A DNA stretch of 64,000 bases from Phytopseudomonas dryadis (GCF_004327355.1 NZ_QJUM01000015.1:62001-126000); one strand, 5' to 3'. Positions 1 to 9,040 are shown, counted from the first letter of the stretch. Program-made: numbers and translations. Notes: generated from the letters alone by a model not told the origin.

Positions 1-3000
1 AGTACCACCCACCCCTGATGCCGTTCGGCATGCTGCAGGGCGGTGTGCAGGCGATCCTGGAACAGGGTGCGGTTGGGCAACTGGGTCAGGGCGTCGTAGT
101 AGGCCAGGCGGTGGATGCGCTGTTCGCTGGCCTTGCGTTCGCTGATGTCGCTGAAGAAGCACACATAGCTGACCAGGTCGCCTTCCTCGTCATGCACGGC
201 AGTGATGCCGACCCAGGACGGGAAGTGCTCGCCGGTGCGGCGCTTGAGCCAGATCTCGCCTTCCCAGCTACCGCGCTGGTTGAGCTGCGTGAGTACGTAG
301 TTGAAGTGGCTGCTTTGCTGGCTGTCGGCGGTGAGCATGCCCGGCAACTGGTCGAGCACCTGCTCCGAGCTGTAGCCGGTGACGCGGCTGAAGGCCTTGT
401 TGACCTGGACGATGTAGCCGGCCGGGTCGGTCACCAGAATCGCCGCCGTGGAGTGTTCGAAAACGGTCGCGGCCATGCGCAGGTCCTTTTCCGCGCGGCG
501 CTGCTGGGAAATGTCGCGGCCGACGCCGAGCAGGCCTTCGAAGCGGCCGTTCTCGTCCCACATTGGCACCAGGCGCAGTTCCACCGGGATCTTGCGCCCG
601 TCGGCGCGCAGGCAGTCGAACACGAACAGCTTGGGCTTGAGCTGGCCGCGCAGTTCGGTCAGTTGCTGCGGGCTACCCAGGGCGGCGCCGATGCGATCGA
701 GCAGGCCATAAAGACCGGCCAACTGCTGCGGATTGGTCGCCATGCCCTGGAAGCCGTTGTCCTGTACCCATTGTGCGCTGTAACCGAGTACCGGCTCCAC
801 CGAGGGGCTGACGTAGTTGAGTGCCAGGGCGCTGTCGGTGGAGAAGATCACGTCGCTGATGCTTTCGGCCAGCAGGCGGTAACGTCGCTCGCTGTCTCTC
901 AGCGATTCGCTGCGCTCGATCTGTTCGGTGATGTCCTTGGCCACGCCGATCATGCGGCCGACACGTCCGTTGGCTTCGCGGGAGAGGGCCTGTTCACGGA
1001 TGCTGAACCAGCGCCAGGTGCCGTCCCGGTGGCGTCCGCGGAACTGGGATTCGAGCTGTATGCCGTTGCCGATCACCGTCTGCAGGTTACGGATACGCCA
1101 GTAAAAGTCGCTGTCATCGGGGTGGATGATGCGCTCCCAGAAGTGCTCGCCCATGGCTTTTATCTGGGCGTTGTCGTAGCCCAGTTTGGAACCGATGTCG
1201 TGGTTGCTGAAGAGCAGCCTCCGGCTGGGGATATCGTTCACGTAAAGCGTGTCCGGCACCGCGCGCACCACGTCCGCCCAGAAGCGTTCGCGCTCGACCA
1301 GGGACAGCTCGATGCGTTTGCGGCTGGTGATGTCGCTGATGCTCAGGGTGACCGCATGCAGGTCCTGTGCGCTTTCCGGCAGGCGCATGACCAGCCACAG
1401 GTGGCGGTCGAGACCGTTGGGCGCGCTGATCTGGCTTTCCAGTTCGAGCTGGCCGCCACCGTCGAGCAGGGCGGCGATCAGTTGCACGCGGAAGCCCTCG
1501 GGGTTCAGCGCGCCGCGGTCGATCAGCAGTTGCCAGGCCTGTTTGGCGGAGTTCACCCCGAGCAGGCGCAGGGCGACCTGGTTGGTCTCGGTGAAACGCA
1601 TGCGCTTGAGCAGTTCGCCATGTTGCTGCGGGTGCTCCTGCAGCCAGGGCAGCAGTTGGGCGCCGCAGTTGAGGCCCTCGGCCTTGAGGTAATGGTAGAG
1701 CTCGGCGAGGTCGAGCACGCAGAGCGCGGTGCCGGTGCCGTCGAAGATGTCCTGGTAGCGGCGCCGGGTTTCCTGCAGCACCTGGGTGGCGTGCTGCTCT
1801 TCGGTGACGTCGCGCAGTACCCAGACGAAGCCCAGGTGGCGGGCTTCGTCGCCTAGGTCGCTGCGGGTGATGTTGAACAGCCGGGTTTCGCCATTCTGCC
1901 TGACCTTGACCAGATCGGGCCCCAGGCCGCTGTGGAAGGCGGTGGCATGCAGCAGGAGCGGGTCGAGGCGCGGCAGCAGTTCGAGCAGGTGCCAGTCACG
2001 GGCGTGCTGATTGGCCAGGCCGAACAAGGCTTCGGCCTGGGGGTTGAGGTAGGTCAGGCGGCCGTCGCTGTCGGTGACCAGGACGCGTTCTTCGATCGCC
2101 CCCAGCGCGCTGGCGGCCTGGCGCAGGGAGCGTTTGGAGGCGATGTTGAGGGCATGCAGATGGCTTTGCTCGCGTAGCAGGCGGTACAGGGCGAACAGCG
2201 TGAGCAGGGTGCACAGGGTGAACAGCAGGAACTTGCCCGCCATCTCGGGCAGGATCTGGGCCCGTAGCTTGCGGGCGTCCATGGTGGCGCGCAGTTGCCA
2301 GTCGGAGCCTGGCAGCGGCTGCAGCAGGATGGTCTGCGCCTGGTTGGCCGCCGTCACCAGTGGATAGCTGGGGCCATGCGGCGCCGAATGATCGCGAAAG
2401 TCGGCGATCACCCGTTCGCTGATGCTGTCCTCCAGCAACCAGGGATATTCGCTCTGGCGGTTGTCCAGCAACCAGGCGTGCAGGGCGGTGGTGGGCAGGC
2501 GCAGCAGCCAGTAGTCGTTCTGTGCGGGGGTATGCAGCAGCAGGTAGATACGGCCACTGCCCATGGCGCTGAAGGCATAGTGATAGGGCTGATCGCTGCT
2601 GCGCTGCAGCAGTTGGGCGAGGGCGTTCCGGTCGTTGGCCAGCGGGTCGCTGTCATCCAGCAGCATGCCCGCTGCGTTCAGGCGCGCCAGGCTCTGCAGA
2701 GAAGGGAACACTGCCCGCAGGTTGTCGAGATGGTCGGCGTAGGGGGGAGTGGAGGTTGTCTGGTCGGGAGCCGCATTCAGTACCGCCAGCCCCGCTTTGG
2801 CGGCGGATTCCAGGCTCAGCCCCAGGTGGTTGGCCAACTGCGCGCTGACGGCCTGGTTGAGCTGGCGCTGATTGTCCTGCAGCTGCCGCGACTCGAGCTG
2901 CAATTGCCACAGCAGCAGCACCAGCATGCCGAGAACCAGTGTCACCAGCGCACCCTTGACCGAGCGGCGCATGGGAGGTGGCGAATTATCGCGTAAGGGA

Positions 3001-3005
3001 CGCAT
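1..3005 (-). CDS. morA: Multi-PAS GGDEF protein, MorA-like c-di-GMP regulator (3' part outside window)
   Basis: The gene runs off the left edge, so about 1000 N-terminal residues are visible. Reading the minus strand gives a short basic leader, a first membrane segment (about residues 18-34), an extracytoplasmic region, a second membrane segment (about 257-277), then roughly five PAS/PAC-type sensor repeats with endings such as ITSRKR, DITEQIE and DISERKA. A GGDEF domain begins at about residue 970 with DALTQLPNRTLF. The catalytic GG(D/E)EF loop and any EAL domain lie outside the window. Such proteins make or break cyclic di-GMP at the inner membrane and control motility and biofilm. The architecture and the position near ettA suggest MorA. 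An in-frame ATG at 2972 is an alternative start. Neither start has a strong ribosome-binding site. Confidence 0.75.
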   Translation of the reverse strand, partial: MRPLRDNSPPPMRRSVKGALVTLVLGMLVLLLWQLQLESRQLQDNQRQLNQAVSAQLANHLGLSLESAAKAGLAVLNAAPDQTTSTPPYADHLDNLRAVFPSLQSLARLNAAGMLLDDSDPLANDRNALAQLLQRSSDQPYHYAFSAMGSGRIYLLLHTPAQNDYWLLRLPTTALHAWLLDNRQSEYPWLLEDSISERVIADFRDHSAPHGPSYPLVTAANQAQTILLQPLPGSDWQLRATMDARKLRAQILPEMAGKFLLFTLCTLLTLFALYRLLREQSHLHALNIASKRSLRQAASALGAIEERVLVTDSDGRLTYLNPQAEALFGLANQHARDWHLLELLPRLDPLLLHATAFHSGLGPDLVKVRQNGETRLFNITRSDLGDEARHLGFVWVLRDVTEEQHATQVLQETRRRYQDIFDGTGTALCVLDLAELYHYLKAEGLNCGAQLLPWLQEHPQQHGELLKRMRFTETNQVALRLLGVNSAKQAWQLLIDRGALNPEGFRVQLIAALLDGGGQLELESQISAPNGLDRHLWLVMRLPESAQDLHAVTLSISDITSRKRIELSLVERERFWADVVRAVPDTLYVNDIPSRRLLFSNHDIGSKLGYDNAQIKAMGEHFWERIIHPDDSDFYWRIRNLQTVIGNGIQLESQFRGRHRDGTWRWFSIREQALSREANGRVGRMIGVAKDITEQIERSESLRDSERRYRLLAESISDVIFSTDSALALNYVSPSVEPVLGYSAQWVQDNGFQGMATNPQQLAGLYGLLDRIGAALGSPQQLTELRGQLKPKLFVFDCLRADGRKIPVELRLVPMWDENGRFEGLLGVGRDISQQRRAEKDLRMAATVFEHSTAAILVTDPAGYIVQVNKAFSRVTGYSSEQVLDQLPGMLTADSQQSSHFNYVLTQLNQRGSWEGEIWLKRRTGEHFPSWVGITAVHDEEGDLVSYVCFFSDISERKASEQRIHRLAYYDALTQLPNRTLFQDRLHTALQHAERHQGWVV

Positions 3006-3328
3006 GGGTTTTGCTGCTGACACGTGTTGAAAATCCTGCTGCGGCGAGGGAGGGCAGGTGATGCTGCTGAGATTCCGGACCGGGCTGGCGAAGTTCCGGG
3101 GCGGCTAGCATGCCACAACCGTGGCGAAGTGCCAGCGCAGGCGACGAGTGCCGTTTGCCCTGTGCAGCGCATTCCGGTAGCTTTACCGGCTCGCGCGCGA
3201 GGGTTTGCGCGCCTTGCGGCGGCGTGCCGTTGCAGCCGCCTGCCCAGCGCCTTCGACCGCGCCTCGCACCCCATGTGCGACTGCCTGCGGCGACTTTTTC
3301 CGTTACCTGTCCAGAACCAAGGTTATCC
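3006..3328. other. Divergent intergenic region morA/ettA
   Basis: About 320 bases separate the divergent starts of the MorA-like gene and ettA, so promoters for both should lie here. I see no clear -35/-10 pair, repeat or RNA gene. Frames open across it on both strands are GC-rich and not protein-like. A short AAGG before the ATG at 3329 serves as the ettA ribosome-binding site. Confidence 0.5.
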
Positions 3329-4996
3329 ATGGCTCAATACGTCTACACCATGCATCGGCTGAGCAAAGTCGTGCCGCCGAAGCGGGAAATCCTCAAGAAC
3401 ATCTCCCTGTCGTTCTTCCCGGGCGCCAAGATCGGCGTGCTCGGTCTCAACGGTTCGGGCAAGTCCACCCTGCTGAAGATCATGGCCGGGGTCGACACCG
3501 AGTTCGACGGCGAAGCCCGCCCGATGCCCGAGCTCAACGTCGGTTACCTGCCGCAGGAGCCGCAGCTCGATCCGAGCAAGACCGTGCGCGAAGTGGTGGA
3601 AGAAGCGGTCAGCGCGATCAAGGACGCCCAGGCCCGCCTGGACGAGGTCTACGCCGCCTACGCCGAGCCCGACGCCGATTTCGACAAGCTGGCCGCCGAG
3701 CAGGCCAAGCTCGAAGCCATCCTCCAGGCCAGCGATGGCCACAACCTGGAGCGCCAACTGGAAGTCGCCGCCGATGCCCTGCGCCTGCCGGCCTGGGACG
3801 CCAGGGTCGAGCACCTGTCCGGCGGCGAGAAGCGCCGTGTGGCCCTGTGCCGCCTGCTGCTGTCGGCTCCCGACATGCTGCTGCTGGACGAACCGACCAA
3901 CCACCTGGATGCCGATTCGGTGGCCTGGCTGGAGCACTTCCTCCACGATTTCCCGGGCACCGTGGTGGCGATCACCCACGATCGCTACTTCCTGGACAAT
4001 GTCGCCGGCTGGATCCTCGAACTCGACCGTGGCGCGGGCATTCCGTACGAGGGCAACTACTCCGGCTGGCTGGAGGCCAAGTCGGCGCGCCTGGCCCAGG
4101 AGTCGAAGCAGCAGTCGGCCCACGAGAAGGCCATGAAGGAAGAGCTGGAATGGGTGCGCAAAGGCGCCAAGGCCCGCCAGTCCAAGTCCAAGGCGCGCCT
4201 GCAGCGCTTCGAGGAGATGCAGTCCCAGGAATTCCAGAAGCGCAGCGAAACCAACGAGATCTACATCCCGGCCGGCCCGCGCCTGGGCGACAAGGTCATC
4301 GAGTTCAAGAACGTCAGCAAGGGCTATGGCGATCGCCTGCTGATCGACAACCTGTCGTTCGCCATGCCCAAGGGCGCCATCGTCGGGGTCATCGGCGGCA
4401 ACGGTGCCGGTAAATCCACGCTGTTCCGCATGATCATGGGCAAGGAGCAGCCGGACTCGGGCAGCATCGAGATCGGCGAAACCGTGCAGCTGGCCTGCGT
4501 GGATCAGAGCCGCGACGACCTGGACGGCAGCAAGTCGGTGTTCCAGGCCATCTCCGACGGTTCCGACCAGATCCGGATCGGCAACTACGAAATCCCTTCG
4601 CGCACCTACGTGGGCCGTTTCAACTTCAAGGGCGGCGACCAGCAGAAGTTCGTCAAGGATCTCTCCGGCGGTGAGCGTGGCCGTCTGCACCTGGCCCTGA
4701 CCCTGAAGGAAGGCGCCAACGTCCTGCTGCTCGACGAACCGTCCAACGACCTCGACGTGGAAACCCTGCGCTCCCTGGAGGAAGCCCTGCTCGACTTCCC
4801 CGGCGCCGCCATCGTGATTTCTCACGATCGCTGGTTCCTGGACCGCGTGGCGACCCACATCCTGGCCTACGAGGACGACTCGCAGGCGGTGTTCTTCGAA
4901 GGCAACTACACCGAGTACGAAGCCGACCGCAAGAAGCGCCTCGGCGAGGCCGCCGCCCAGCCGCACCGGGTCCGGCACAAGAAACTGGCGCAGTAA
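3329..4996 (+). CDS. ettA: Energy-dependent translational throttle protein EttA (ABC-F)
   Basis: Predicted 555 residues, the usual EttA length. Two ABC ATPase domains in one chain: Walker A GLNGSGKST near residue 39, signature LSGGEKRRVAL and Walker B LLLDEPTNHLD in the first; GGNGAGKST, LSGGERGRLHLA and LLLDEPSNDLD in the second. A charged linker between them (WVRKGAKARQSKSKARLQ) is the ABC-F P-site tRNA interaction motif. There are no membrane segments. EttA binds the ribosomal E site and gates the first elongation step according to the ADP/ATP ratio. The start is the ATG giving MAQYVYTMHRLSKVVPPKR, preceded by AAGG. The longer open frame upstream from 3110 has no family similarity. Monocistronic, divergent from the MorA-like gene. 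Confidence 0.95.
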   Translation: MAQYVYTMHRLSKVVPPKREILKNISLSFFPGAKIGVLGLNGSGKSTLLKIMAGVDTEFDGEARPMPELNVGYLPQEPQLDPSKTVREVVEEAVSAIKDAQARLDEVYAAYAEPDADFDKLAAEQAKLEAILQASDGHNLERQLEVAADALRLPAWDARVEHLSGGEKRRVALCRLLLSAPDMLLLDEPTNHLDADSVAWLEHFLHDFPGTVVAITHDRYFLDNVAGWILELDRGAGIPYEGNYSGWLEAKSARLAQESKQQSAHEKAMKEELEWVRKGAKARQSKSKARLQRFEEMQSQEFQKRSETNEIYIPAGPRLGDKVIEFKNVSKGYGDRLLIDNLSFAMPKGAIVGVIGGNGAGKSTLFRMIMGKEQPDSGSIEIGETVQLACVDQSRDDLDGSKSVFQAISDGSDQIRIGNYEIPSRTYVGRFNFKGGDQQKFVKDLSGGERGRLHLALTLKEGANVLLLDEPSNDLDVETLRSLEEALLDFPGAAIVISHDRWFLDRVATHILAYEDDSQAVFFEGNYTEYEADRKKRLGEAAAQPHRVRHKKLAQ

Positions 4997-5095
4997 GCGC
5001 GGCAATGAAAGAACGGGGCCACTGGCTGGTGCCTGTCAGATGAGGTTTTCGCAGGAGCAGGAAGGCCTGTGTAAGTGCGGAAAACCGCAGTCCGG

Positions 5096-5183
5096 GTAGG
5101 AGCGTCGCCCTCGGCGCGATGCCAGGGTGGCCATCTCACGAGCGTGTGATGGCCACCATTCGCCGCGGGGGCGCGGCTCCTAC
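5096..5183. repeat. Pseudomonad REP-type element (GTAGGAGC/GCTCCTAC)
   Basis: A single 88-bp unit between the ettA and rtcA stop codons. It starts GTAGGAGCG, ends GGCTCCTAC and contains inverted GGTGGCCAT/ATGGCCACC motifs. The outer arms are complementary, so the transcript can fold into a long hairpin. The same family occurs at about 17179, 18504, 24361, 41629 and 48001, and tandemly at 51112 and 61604. Confidence 0.85.
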
Positions 5184-5246
5184 AGGACTAGCGCCGTTTG
5201 CGGACCAAGCGCTTCACTGACTTGCATTCGCCCCTGGCTCCGTTTT

Positions 5247-6278
5247 CTATTCCTCGGTTCTGCTGCTGACTTCGACCCGCAGCGCCTTGCCCCGTGGTGT
5301 GCAGCGTATCGTCGTCGGGCCGAACGCTTCGATCACCTGAATGTTGCTCCGCAGGTGTTCGCTCAGGTGCGTGGTGGTGAAGCTGCCCGCACCCGCCAAC
5401 GCCATGGGCAACAGAAGCTGATCGGCCAGGTGCTCGGCTACCGCGGCCTCGCTGGCAAGCCACTGACGCAGCGGTTCGATAGCCCGGTCGGCGACCGTTT
5501 CGGCCCGCACACCGGACTGCCCGAAGGCGCAGAACTGTTCCGTCAGATGCTCGCAGGCCACCGTCAGCATGAGGATGTTGCCGGGGCCATGACTCTGATC
5601 CAGCCAGGTGCAGTGCAGGTCCTCATCCGGCCACTTCAGGCGCTTGCCGACACGCTCCAGTTCGCGCTCGCCGACATGGCCGGCAATTCCTGCCAGCAGC
5701 ACCTGCGCGTGCTGGCCCGTTATCGCGCCGCGCTCGGGCAGATCCATCGGCAGCAGCCGTGAAGGCTGGATGAACGCCTCCAGTGCGCCACCGCCGGCCG
5801 GCATGAAACCATGGCGGTGCAGTTGCAGTTCGACCCGCGCGCCCATGCGCCGCAACAGCGGCAGCCACGCCAGTTCGAGAAAGTCGAAAGGCGGTGCCGC
5901 CGGGTTGTGGGTGCCACCGCTGATGCGTACCCGGCTCGGCTCGGCGGCATGCAGCAGGGCGGGCAGAATGCTCTGCAGCACCAGGGTGCAGCTGCCGGCC
6001 GAGCCGATGGCGAAGCGGTAGTCGCCACCCCGGAGTACCTGCGGGCGGAAGGTCAGGGTGGTGGCGTGCATCTCGGCGCCCTCCAGCTCCGCGCCGCTGA
6101 CCTGCGCGGCAGCCAGCACGGCGGTCAGGTGCTGACGCAGCAGGCCCGGCCGGCTGCGTTTGGCGCGGATATTGTGGATACGCAAGGGTCTGCCGGTGAT
6201 CATCGACAGGCTCAGCGCCGTGCGCAGCACCTGTCCGCCACCGATGGCGCCATCCAGTTCGAGAATGTCCTTGTCCAT
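5247..6278 (-). CDS. rtcA: RNA 3'-terminal phosphate cyclase RtcA
   Basis: 343 residues, the normal RtcA length. The N-terminus LDGAIGGGQVLRTALSLSMITG and the segment RPGLLRQHL are hallmarks of the cyclase family, as are GSAGSCTLVLQSILPAL and the C-terminal HLSEHLRSN stretch, which should contain the histidine that takes AMP. RtcA converts RNA 3'-phosphate ends to 2',3'-cyclic phosphate using ATP and can adenylate 5'-phosphate ends, so it prepares broken RNA for RtcB. It is the last gene of the rsr-Y RNA-rtcB-unknown-rlaP-rtcA operon. The 117-bp gap from rlaP holds a palindromic repeat and may cause uneven expression. Ribosome-binding site AAGGA lies upstream of the ATG. Confidence 0.95.
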   Translation of the reverse strand: MDKDILELDGAIGGGQVLRTALSLSMITGRPLRIHNIRAKRSRPGLLRQHLTAVLAAAQVSGAELEGAEMHATTLTFRPQVLRGGDYRFAIGSAGSCTLVLQSILPALLHAAEPSRVRISGGTHNPAAPPFDFLELAWLPLLRRMGARVELQLHRHGFMPAGGGALEAFIQPSRLLPMDLPERGAITGQHAQVLLAGIAGHVGERELERVGKRLKWPDEDLHCTWLDQSHGPGNILMLTVACEHLTEQFCAFGQSGVRAETVADRAIEPLRQWLASEAAVAEHLADQLLLPMALAGAGSFTTTHLSEHLRSNIQVIEAFGPTTIRCTPRGKALRVEVSSRTEE

Positions 6279-6300
6279 CTGTGAATCCTTGTCGTTTCGC

Positions 6301-6390
6301 CGAGCGTTCCCACGCTCGCTGGTACGCTCAGTACGTAGCCCGGGTTGAGCTTGCGATACCCGGGTGTCACTTCGCTCGACCCGGGCTACG
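6301..6390. repeat. Palindromic repeats between rlaP and rtcA
   Basis: Two hairpins. CGAGCGT-TCCC-ACGCTCG lies at 6301-6318. A larger inverted repeat pairs CGTAGCCCGGGTTGAG (6334-6349) with CTCGACCCGGGCTACG (6375-6390). The second is a common pseudomonad intergenic element, seen again near 48276 and 51567. In the operon transcript it may slow RNases or polymerase between rlaP and rtcA. Confidence 0.8.
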
Positions 6391-6395
6391 TCGGT

Positions 6396-7184
6396 TCAGG
6401 CGTAGCGCTTCACCATCTCGCGCAGGTAGTCGTCGAGTACGGCGCTGTCCGCCCGGGTGCGTGGCAGGACCGGCACCGGGCGTTCCAGTTGTGCCTCGAT
6501 AAAGGTGTGCAGCGCCGGGCGGCGCGGGCCGTAGGCCGACTCATCGGCGTTGCGCTTGAGCGCCAGCAACTCGTCCACTTCGGCCAGCAGCGCGTTATCG
6601 TTCACCGTCTGCAGCAACTCGGCGAAGGTCATCGGCGGCCGCCCGCGACCCTGGTCGATCCAACGCACGGCCAGTAGCGGGCGCAGGACGTAGAAGTACT
6701 TCTTGAAGCGCACCGAGTCGCCCTGCAAATAGCCGCGGAAGTTCTTCCTGGCCATAGACAGGTAGTGATTGCGTGCCGCCGGTGGGCTGTAGAAGGTTTC
6801 CGCCAGTTCGCGCAGGCGTGCCGTTGCTTCGTCCTCCTGGCGATACACCAGTGGCGAGTCGAGCCACTCCAGCAGGGTGGGGTTGGATTTGCGCAGCAGA
6901 CCGAGGGTCTTGCGCAGCTCCCAGCCGCTGACGTCCAGTTCGTCGTCCAGCGGGCGCTCGATCACATCGCGCGGCGTGTCCACCTGGACGAACCAGTCCG
7001 GCTTCTCCACGTAGACGAAGCGTACGTCGTAGTCACTGTCGGGCGAAGCGAAGCCCCAGGCGCGGCTGCCCGATTCGCAGGCGTAGAGCACCTTGACGTT
7101 GCGCTCGTGCTCGACGCGTTGCAGTTCTTCCAGCACCCGTGCGCGCATGCTGTCGCTGAGTGGGTGGTGTTGTTGCATGTCCAT
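6396..7184 (-). CDS. rlaP: RlaP-type nucleotidyltransferase of the RNA repair operon (YcgL/COG3541-like)
   Basis: 262 residues. The N-terminal third has the polymerase-beta-type nucleotidyltransferase signature: GSRAWGF followed by SDYDVRF, giving the G-S and D-x-D metal-binding pattern at about residues 41-58. The rest (WELRKTLGLLRKSNPTLLEWLDSPLVY, FYSPPAARNHYLSMARKN, KKYFYVLRPLLAVRWI) is typical of the family repeatedly found with RtcA/RtcB. The expected reaction is transfer of a nucleotide to an RNA end or a similar acceptor; the natural substrate is unknown to me. It starts 21 bp after the upstream unknown gene, with AAGGA before the ATG (a second in-frame ATG is two codons later). Confidence 0.85.
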   Translation of the reverse strand: MDMQQHHPLSDSMRARVLEELQRVEHERNVKVLYACESGSRAWGFASPDSDYDVRFVYVEKPDWFVQVDTPRDVIERPLDDELDVSGWELRKTLGLLRKSNPTLLEWLDSPLVYRQEDEATARLRELAETFYSPPAARNHYLSMARKNFRGYLQGDSVRFKKYFYVLRPLLAVRWIDQGRGRPPMTFAELLQTVNDNALLAEVDELLALKRNADESAYGPRRPALHTFIEAQLERPVPVLPRTRADSAVLDDYLREMVKRYA

Positions 7185-7205
7185 GTTCCCGATCCTTGTT
7201 CTTGA

Positions 7206-7784
7206 TCAGTCCGCCGCGCTGGCGGCCAGCGCGGACAATGTTCGTCGTCGCGGGTTGTACAGCGTGAGGCACCAGATGCCCCACCATTCCTTACCGTCGT
7301 CGAAGTAGCTGCTCCAGGTGCTGCGCTGCGGTTCGGCGTGTCCATCTCCGACCCAGTCGAACACCTGCAGCCCTTCGTCGGGATACAGCTTCAGCACCTG
7401 CAACCATTCGCGGAAGTCCGTCACCTGCAGACCGGTGCCGTAGGGCGGATCGCGGAAGCTCCGGCACAACAGGCCGTCCTCGCTGATCAGTTCACGCACT
7501 GCGTCGACTGTGAGTGCCTGCGGGCGGGCTTGAGCCAAGCCCGGTTTCAGGTCGGGCCAGCACTGCTTGGCATAGCGGGGGTCGCGTGCAATCAGCTCCA
7601 GCCGCCAAATCCGTGCGCGTTCCTGTATGGTCTCGAACAGCATCTGCAACGCCAGGCGATGTTCCGCTTCGCCTGGCGTGGCGGTCGGATCGAGCGTTGC
7701 CACCGTGAAGTCAAAGACGCAGCCCGCCTGTTCCAGGCGAGTGCGCAGTCCGTCGAGTCGCTGGTTTTGTACGGGTTGCAGCAT
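7206..7784 (-). CDS. Unknown protein encoded between rtcB and rlaP
   Basis: 192 residues; I do not recognise the family. It is soluble, with no signal peptide or membrane segment. Features: an N-terminal helical stretch, EHRLALQMLFETIQERARIWRLE around residues 40-62, a middle PQALTVDAVRELISEDGLLCRSFRDPPYGTG, and a C-terminal aromatic segment SSYFDDGKEWWGIWCLTLYNPRRRT. Four cysteines. Codon use matches its neighbours. It begins 9 bp after the rtcB stop with a good AAGGTGAGGA ribosome-binding site overlapping that junction, so it is almost certainly co-transcribed and translationally linked with rtcB. Its place in the operon suggests a role in RNA repair or damage sensing; this is inference from position only. 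Confidence 0.8.
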   Translation of the reverse strand: MLQPVQNQRLDGLRTRLEQAGCVFDFTVATLDPTATPGEAEHRLALQMLFETIQERARIWRLELIARDPRYAKQCWPDLKPGLAQARPQALTVDAVRELISEDGLLCRSFRDPPYGTGLQVTDFREWLQVLKLYPDEGLQVFDWVGDGHAEPQRSTWSSYFDDGKEWWGIWCLTLYNPRRRTLSALAASAAD

Positions 7785-7793
7785 GTCCTCACC

Positions 7794-9020
7794 TTATCCT
7801 TTCACGCACACCACCTGACGCAGGGTGTGCACGACTTCCACCAGTTCGCGCTGGGCATCCATGACCTGGTCGATGTCCTTGTAGGCCATCGGGATTTCGT
7901 CGATCACGTCGGCGTCCTTGCGGCATTCGACGTGGGCCGTGGCCTTGATCTGGTCGGCCACGCTGAACAGTTTCTTGGCCTTGGTTCGGCTCATGGTGCG
8001 GCCGGCGCCGTGGCTGCAGGAGCAGAACGCTTCTTCGTTACCCAGGCCGCGGACGATGAAGCTCTTCGCCCCCATCGAGCCGGGGATGATCCCCAGTTCG
8101 CCTTTCTTCGCCGACACCGCGCCTTTGCGCGTGACCAGTACCTCTTCGCCGAAGTGACGTTCCTTCTGCACGTAGTTGTGGTGGCAGTTCACCGCTTCCA
8201 GCGCGACCTCGAACGGCTTGGCGATAACGCCACGCGCCGCCGCGATCACCGCGTGCATCATCAAGGCACGGTTCTGCCTGGCGAAGTCCTGGGCCCAGCC
8301 CACCGCTTCCACGTAGTCGGCGAAGTGCTGGCTGCCTTCCTCGAAGTAGGCCAGGTCGCGGTCCGGCAGGTTGGCGATGTGCTGGCGCATATCGGCCTGG
8401 GCCAGTTCGATGAACAGGTTGCCGATGGCGTTACCCACACCGCGCGATCCGCTGTGCAGCATGAACCAGACACGGTTGGCTTCGTCCAGGCAGACCTCGA
8501 CGAAGTGGTTGCCGGTTCCCAGCGTGCCCAGGTGCTTGCGGTTGTTGGTCTTCTCCAGTTTCGGGTACTTGTCGGTGATCGCCTTGAAACGGTCGCTCAG
8601 GGCCGACCAGGCATGGTCGGCCAGTTCCGGCACGTTTTCCCAGGCACCCCGGTCTCGACCGGCGCGGGTGTTGCTGCGGCCATGGGGAACGGCTTTCTCG
8701 ATGGCGGCGCGCAGCCCGGCCAGGTTGTCCGGCAGGTCGCAGGCCATCAGCGAGGTACGTGCGGCGATCATCCCGCAACCGATATCCACCCCGACCGCGG
8801 CCGGGATGATGGCGCCGATGGTGGGAATCACGCTGCCGATGGTCGAGCCCTTGCCCAGGTGCACGTCCGGCATCACGGCCAGGTGCCTGAAGATGAAGGG
8901 CATCTTCGCGGTGTTCATCAACTGCTGGCGGGCCTCTTCCTCGACCGGGACGCCTTGCGTCCACAGTTTGATCGGCTTGCCGTTGGCGACTTCCAGCAGG
9001 TTGTAGGTCTTGGTTTGCAT
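7794..9020 (-). CDS. rtcB: RNA-splicing ligase RtcB
   Basis: 408 residues, the length of E. coli RtcB. RtcB joins RNA 2',3'-cyclic phosphate or 3'-phosphate ends to 5'-OH ends using GTP and Mn2+. Visible motifs: VHLGKGSTIGSV, the metal-binding GVDIGCGM at 77-84 (Asp79, Cys82), LGTGNHFVEV, HSGSRGVG, and CSHGAGRTMSR near 334-344 with the histidine that is guanylylated. The ATG at 9020 follows a weak GAGTGA. Upstream, within 48 bp, is the last unit of the Y-RNA-like array and a GCTGGC/GCCAGC hairpin. It is the first protein gene after the array, so a separately processed or reinitiated transcript is possible. Confidence 0.96.
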   Translation of the reverse strand: MQTKTYNLLEVANGKPIKLWTQGVPVEEEARQQLMNTAKMPFIFRHLAVMPDVHLGKGSTIGSVIPTIGAIIPAAVGVDIGCGMIAARTSLMACDLPDNLAGLRAAIEKAVPHGRSNTRAGRDRGAWENVPELADHAWSALSDRFKAITDKYPKLEKTNNRKHLGTLGTGNHFVEVCLDEANRVWFMLHSGSRGVGNAIGNLFIELAQADMRQHIANLPDRDLAYFEEGSQHFADYVEAVGWAQDFARQNRALMMHAVIAAARGVIAKPFEVALEAVNCHHNYVQKERHFGEEVLVTRKGAVSAKKGELGIIPGSMGAKSFIVRGLGNEEAFCSCSHGAGRTMSRTKAKKLFSVADQIKATAHVECRKDADVIDEIPMAYKDIDQVMDAQRELVEVVHTLRQVVCVKG

Positions 9021-9040
9021 CGTTATTCACTCGTATTCGG

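Noticed and set aside
18-1856. 612-residue plus-strand protein
   Set aside because: It is the antisense of the PAS/GGDEF gene; the minus strand carries clear domains through the same bases.
12-3005. Frameshifted or broken gene at the left edge
   Set aside because: The minus-strand frame is open without interruption from 3005 to the window edge.
3323-5005. 560-residue minus-strand protein opposite ettA
   Set aside because: Antisense shadow of a highly conserved ABC-F gene. The same applies to long frames opposite ileS, clpB, the Lon-like gene and rtcB.
5127-5762. 211-residue plus-strand gene near rtcA
   Set aside because: It spans a REP element and the antisense of rtcA; no family features.
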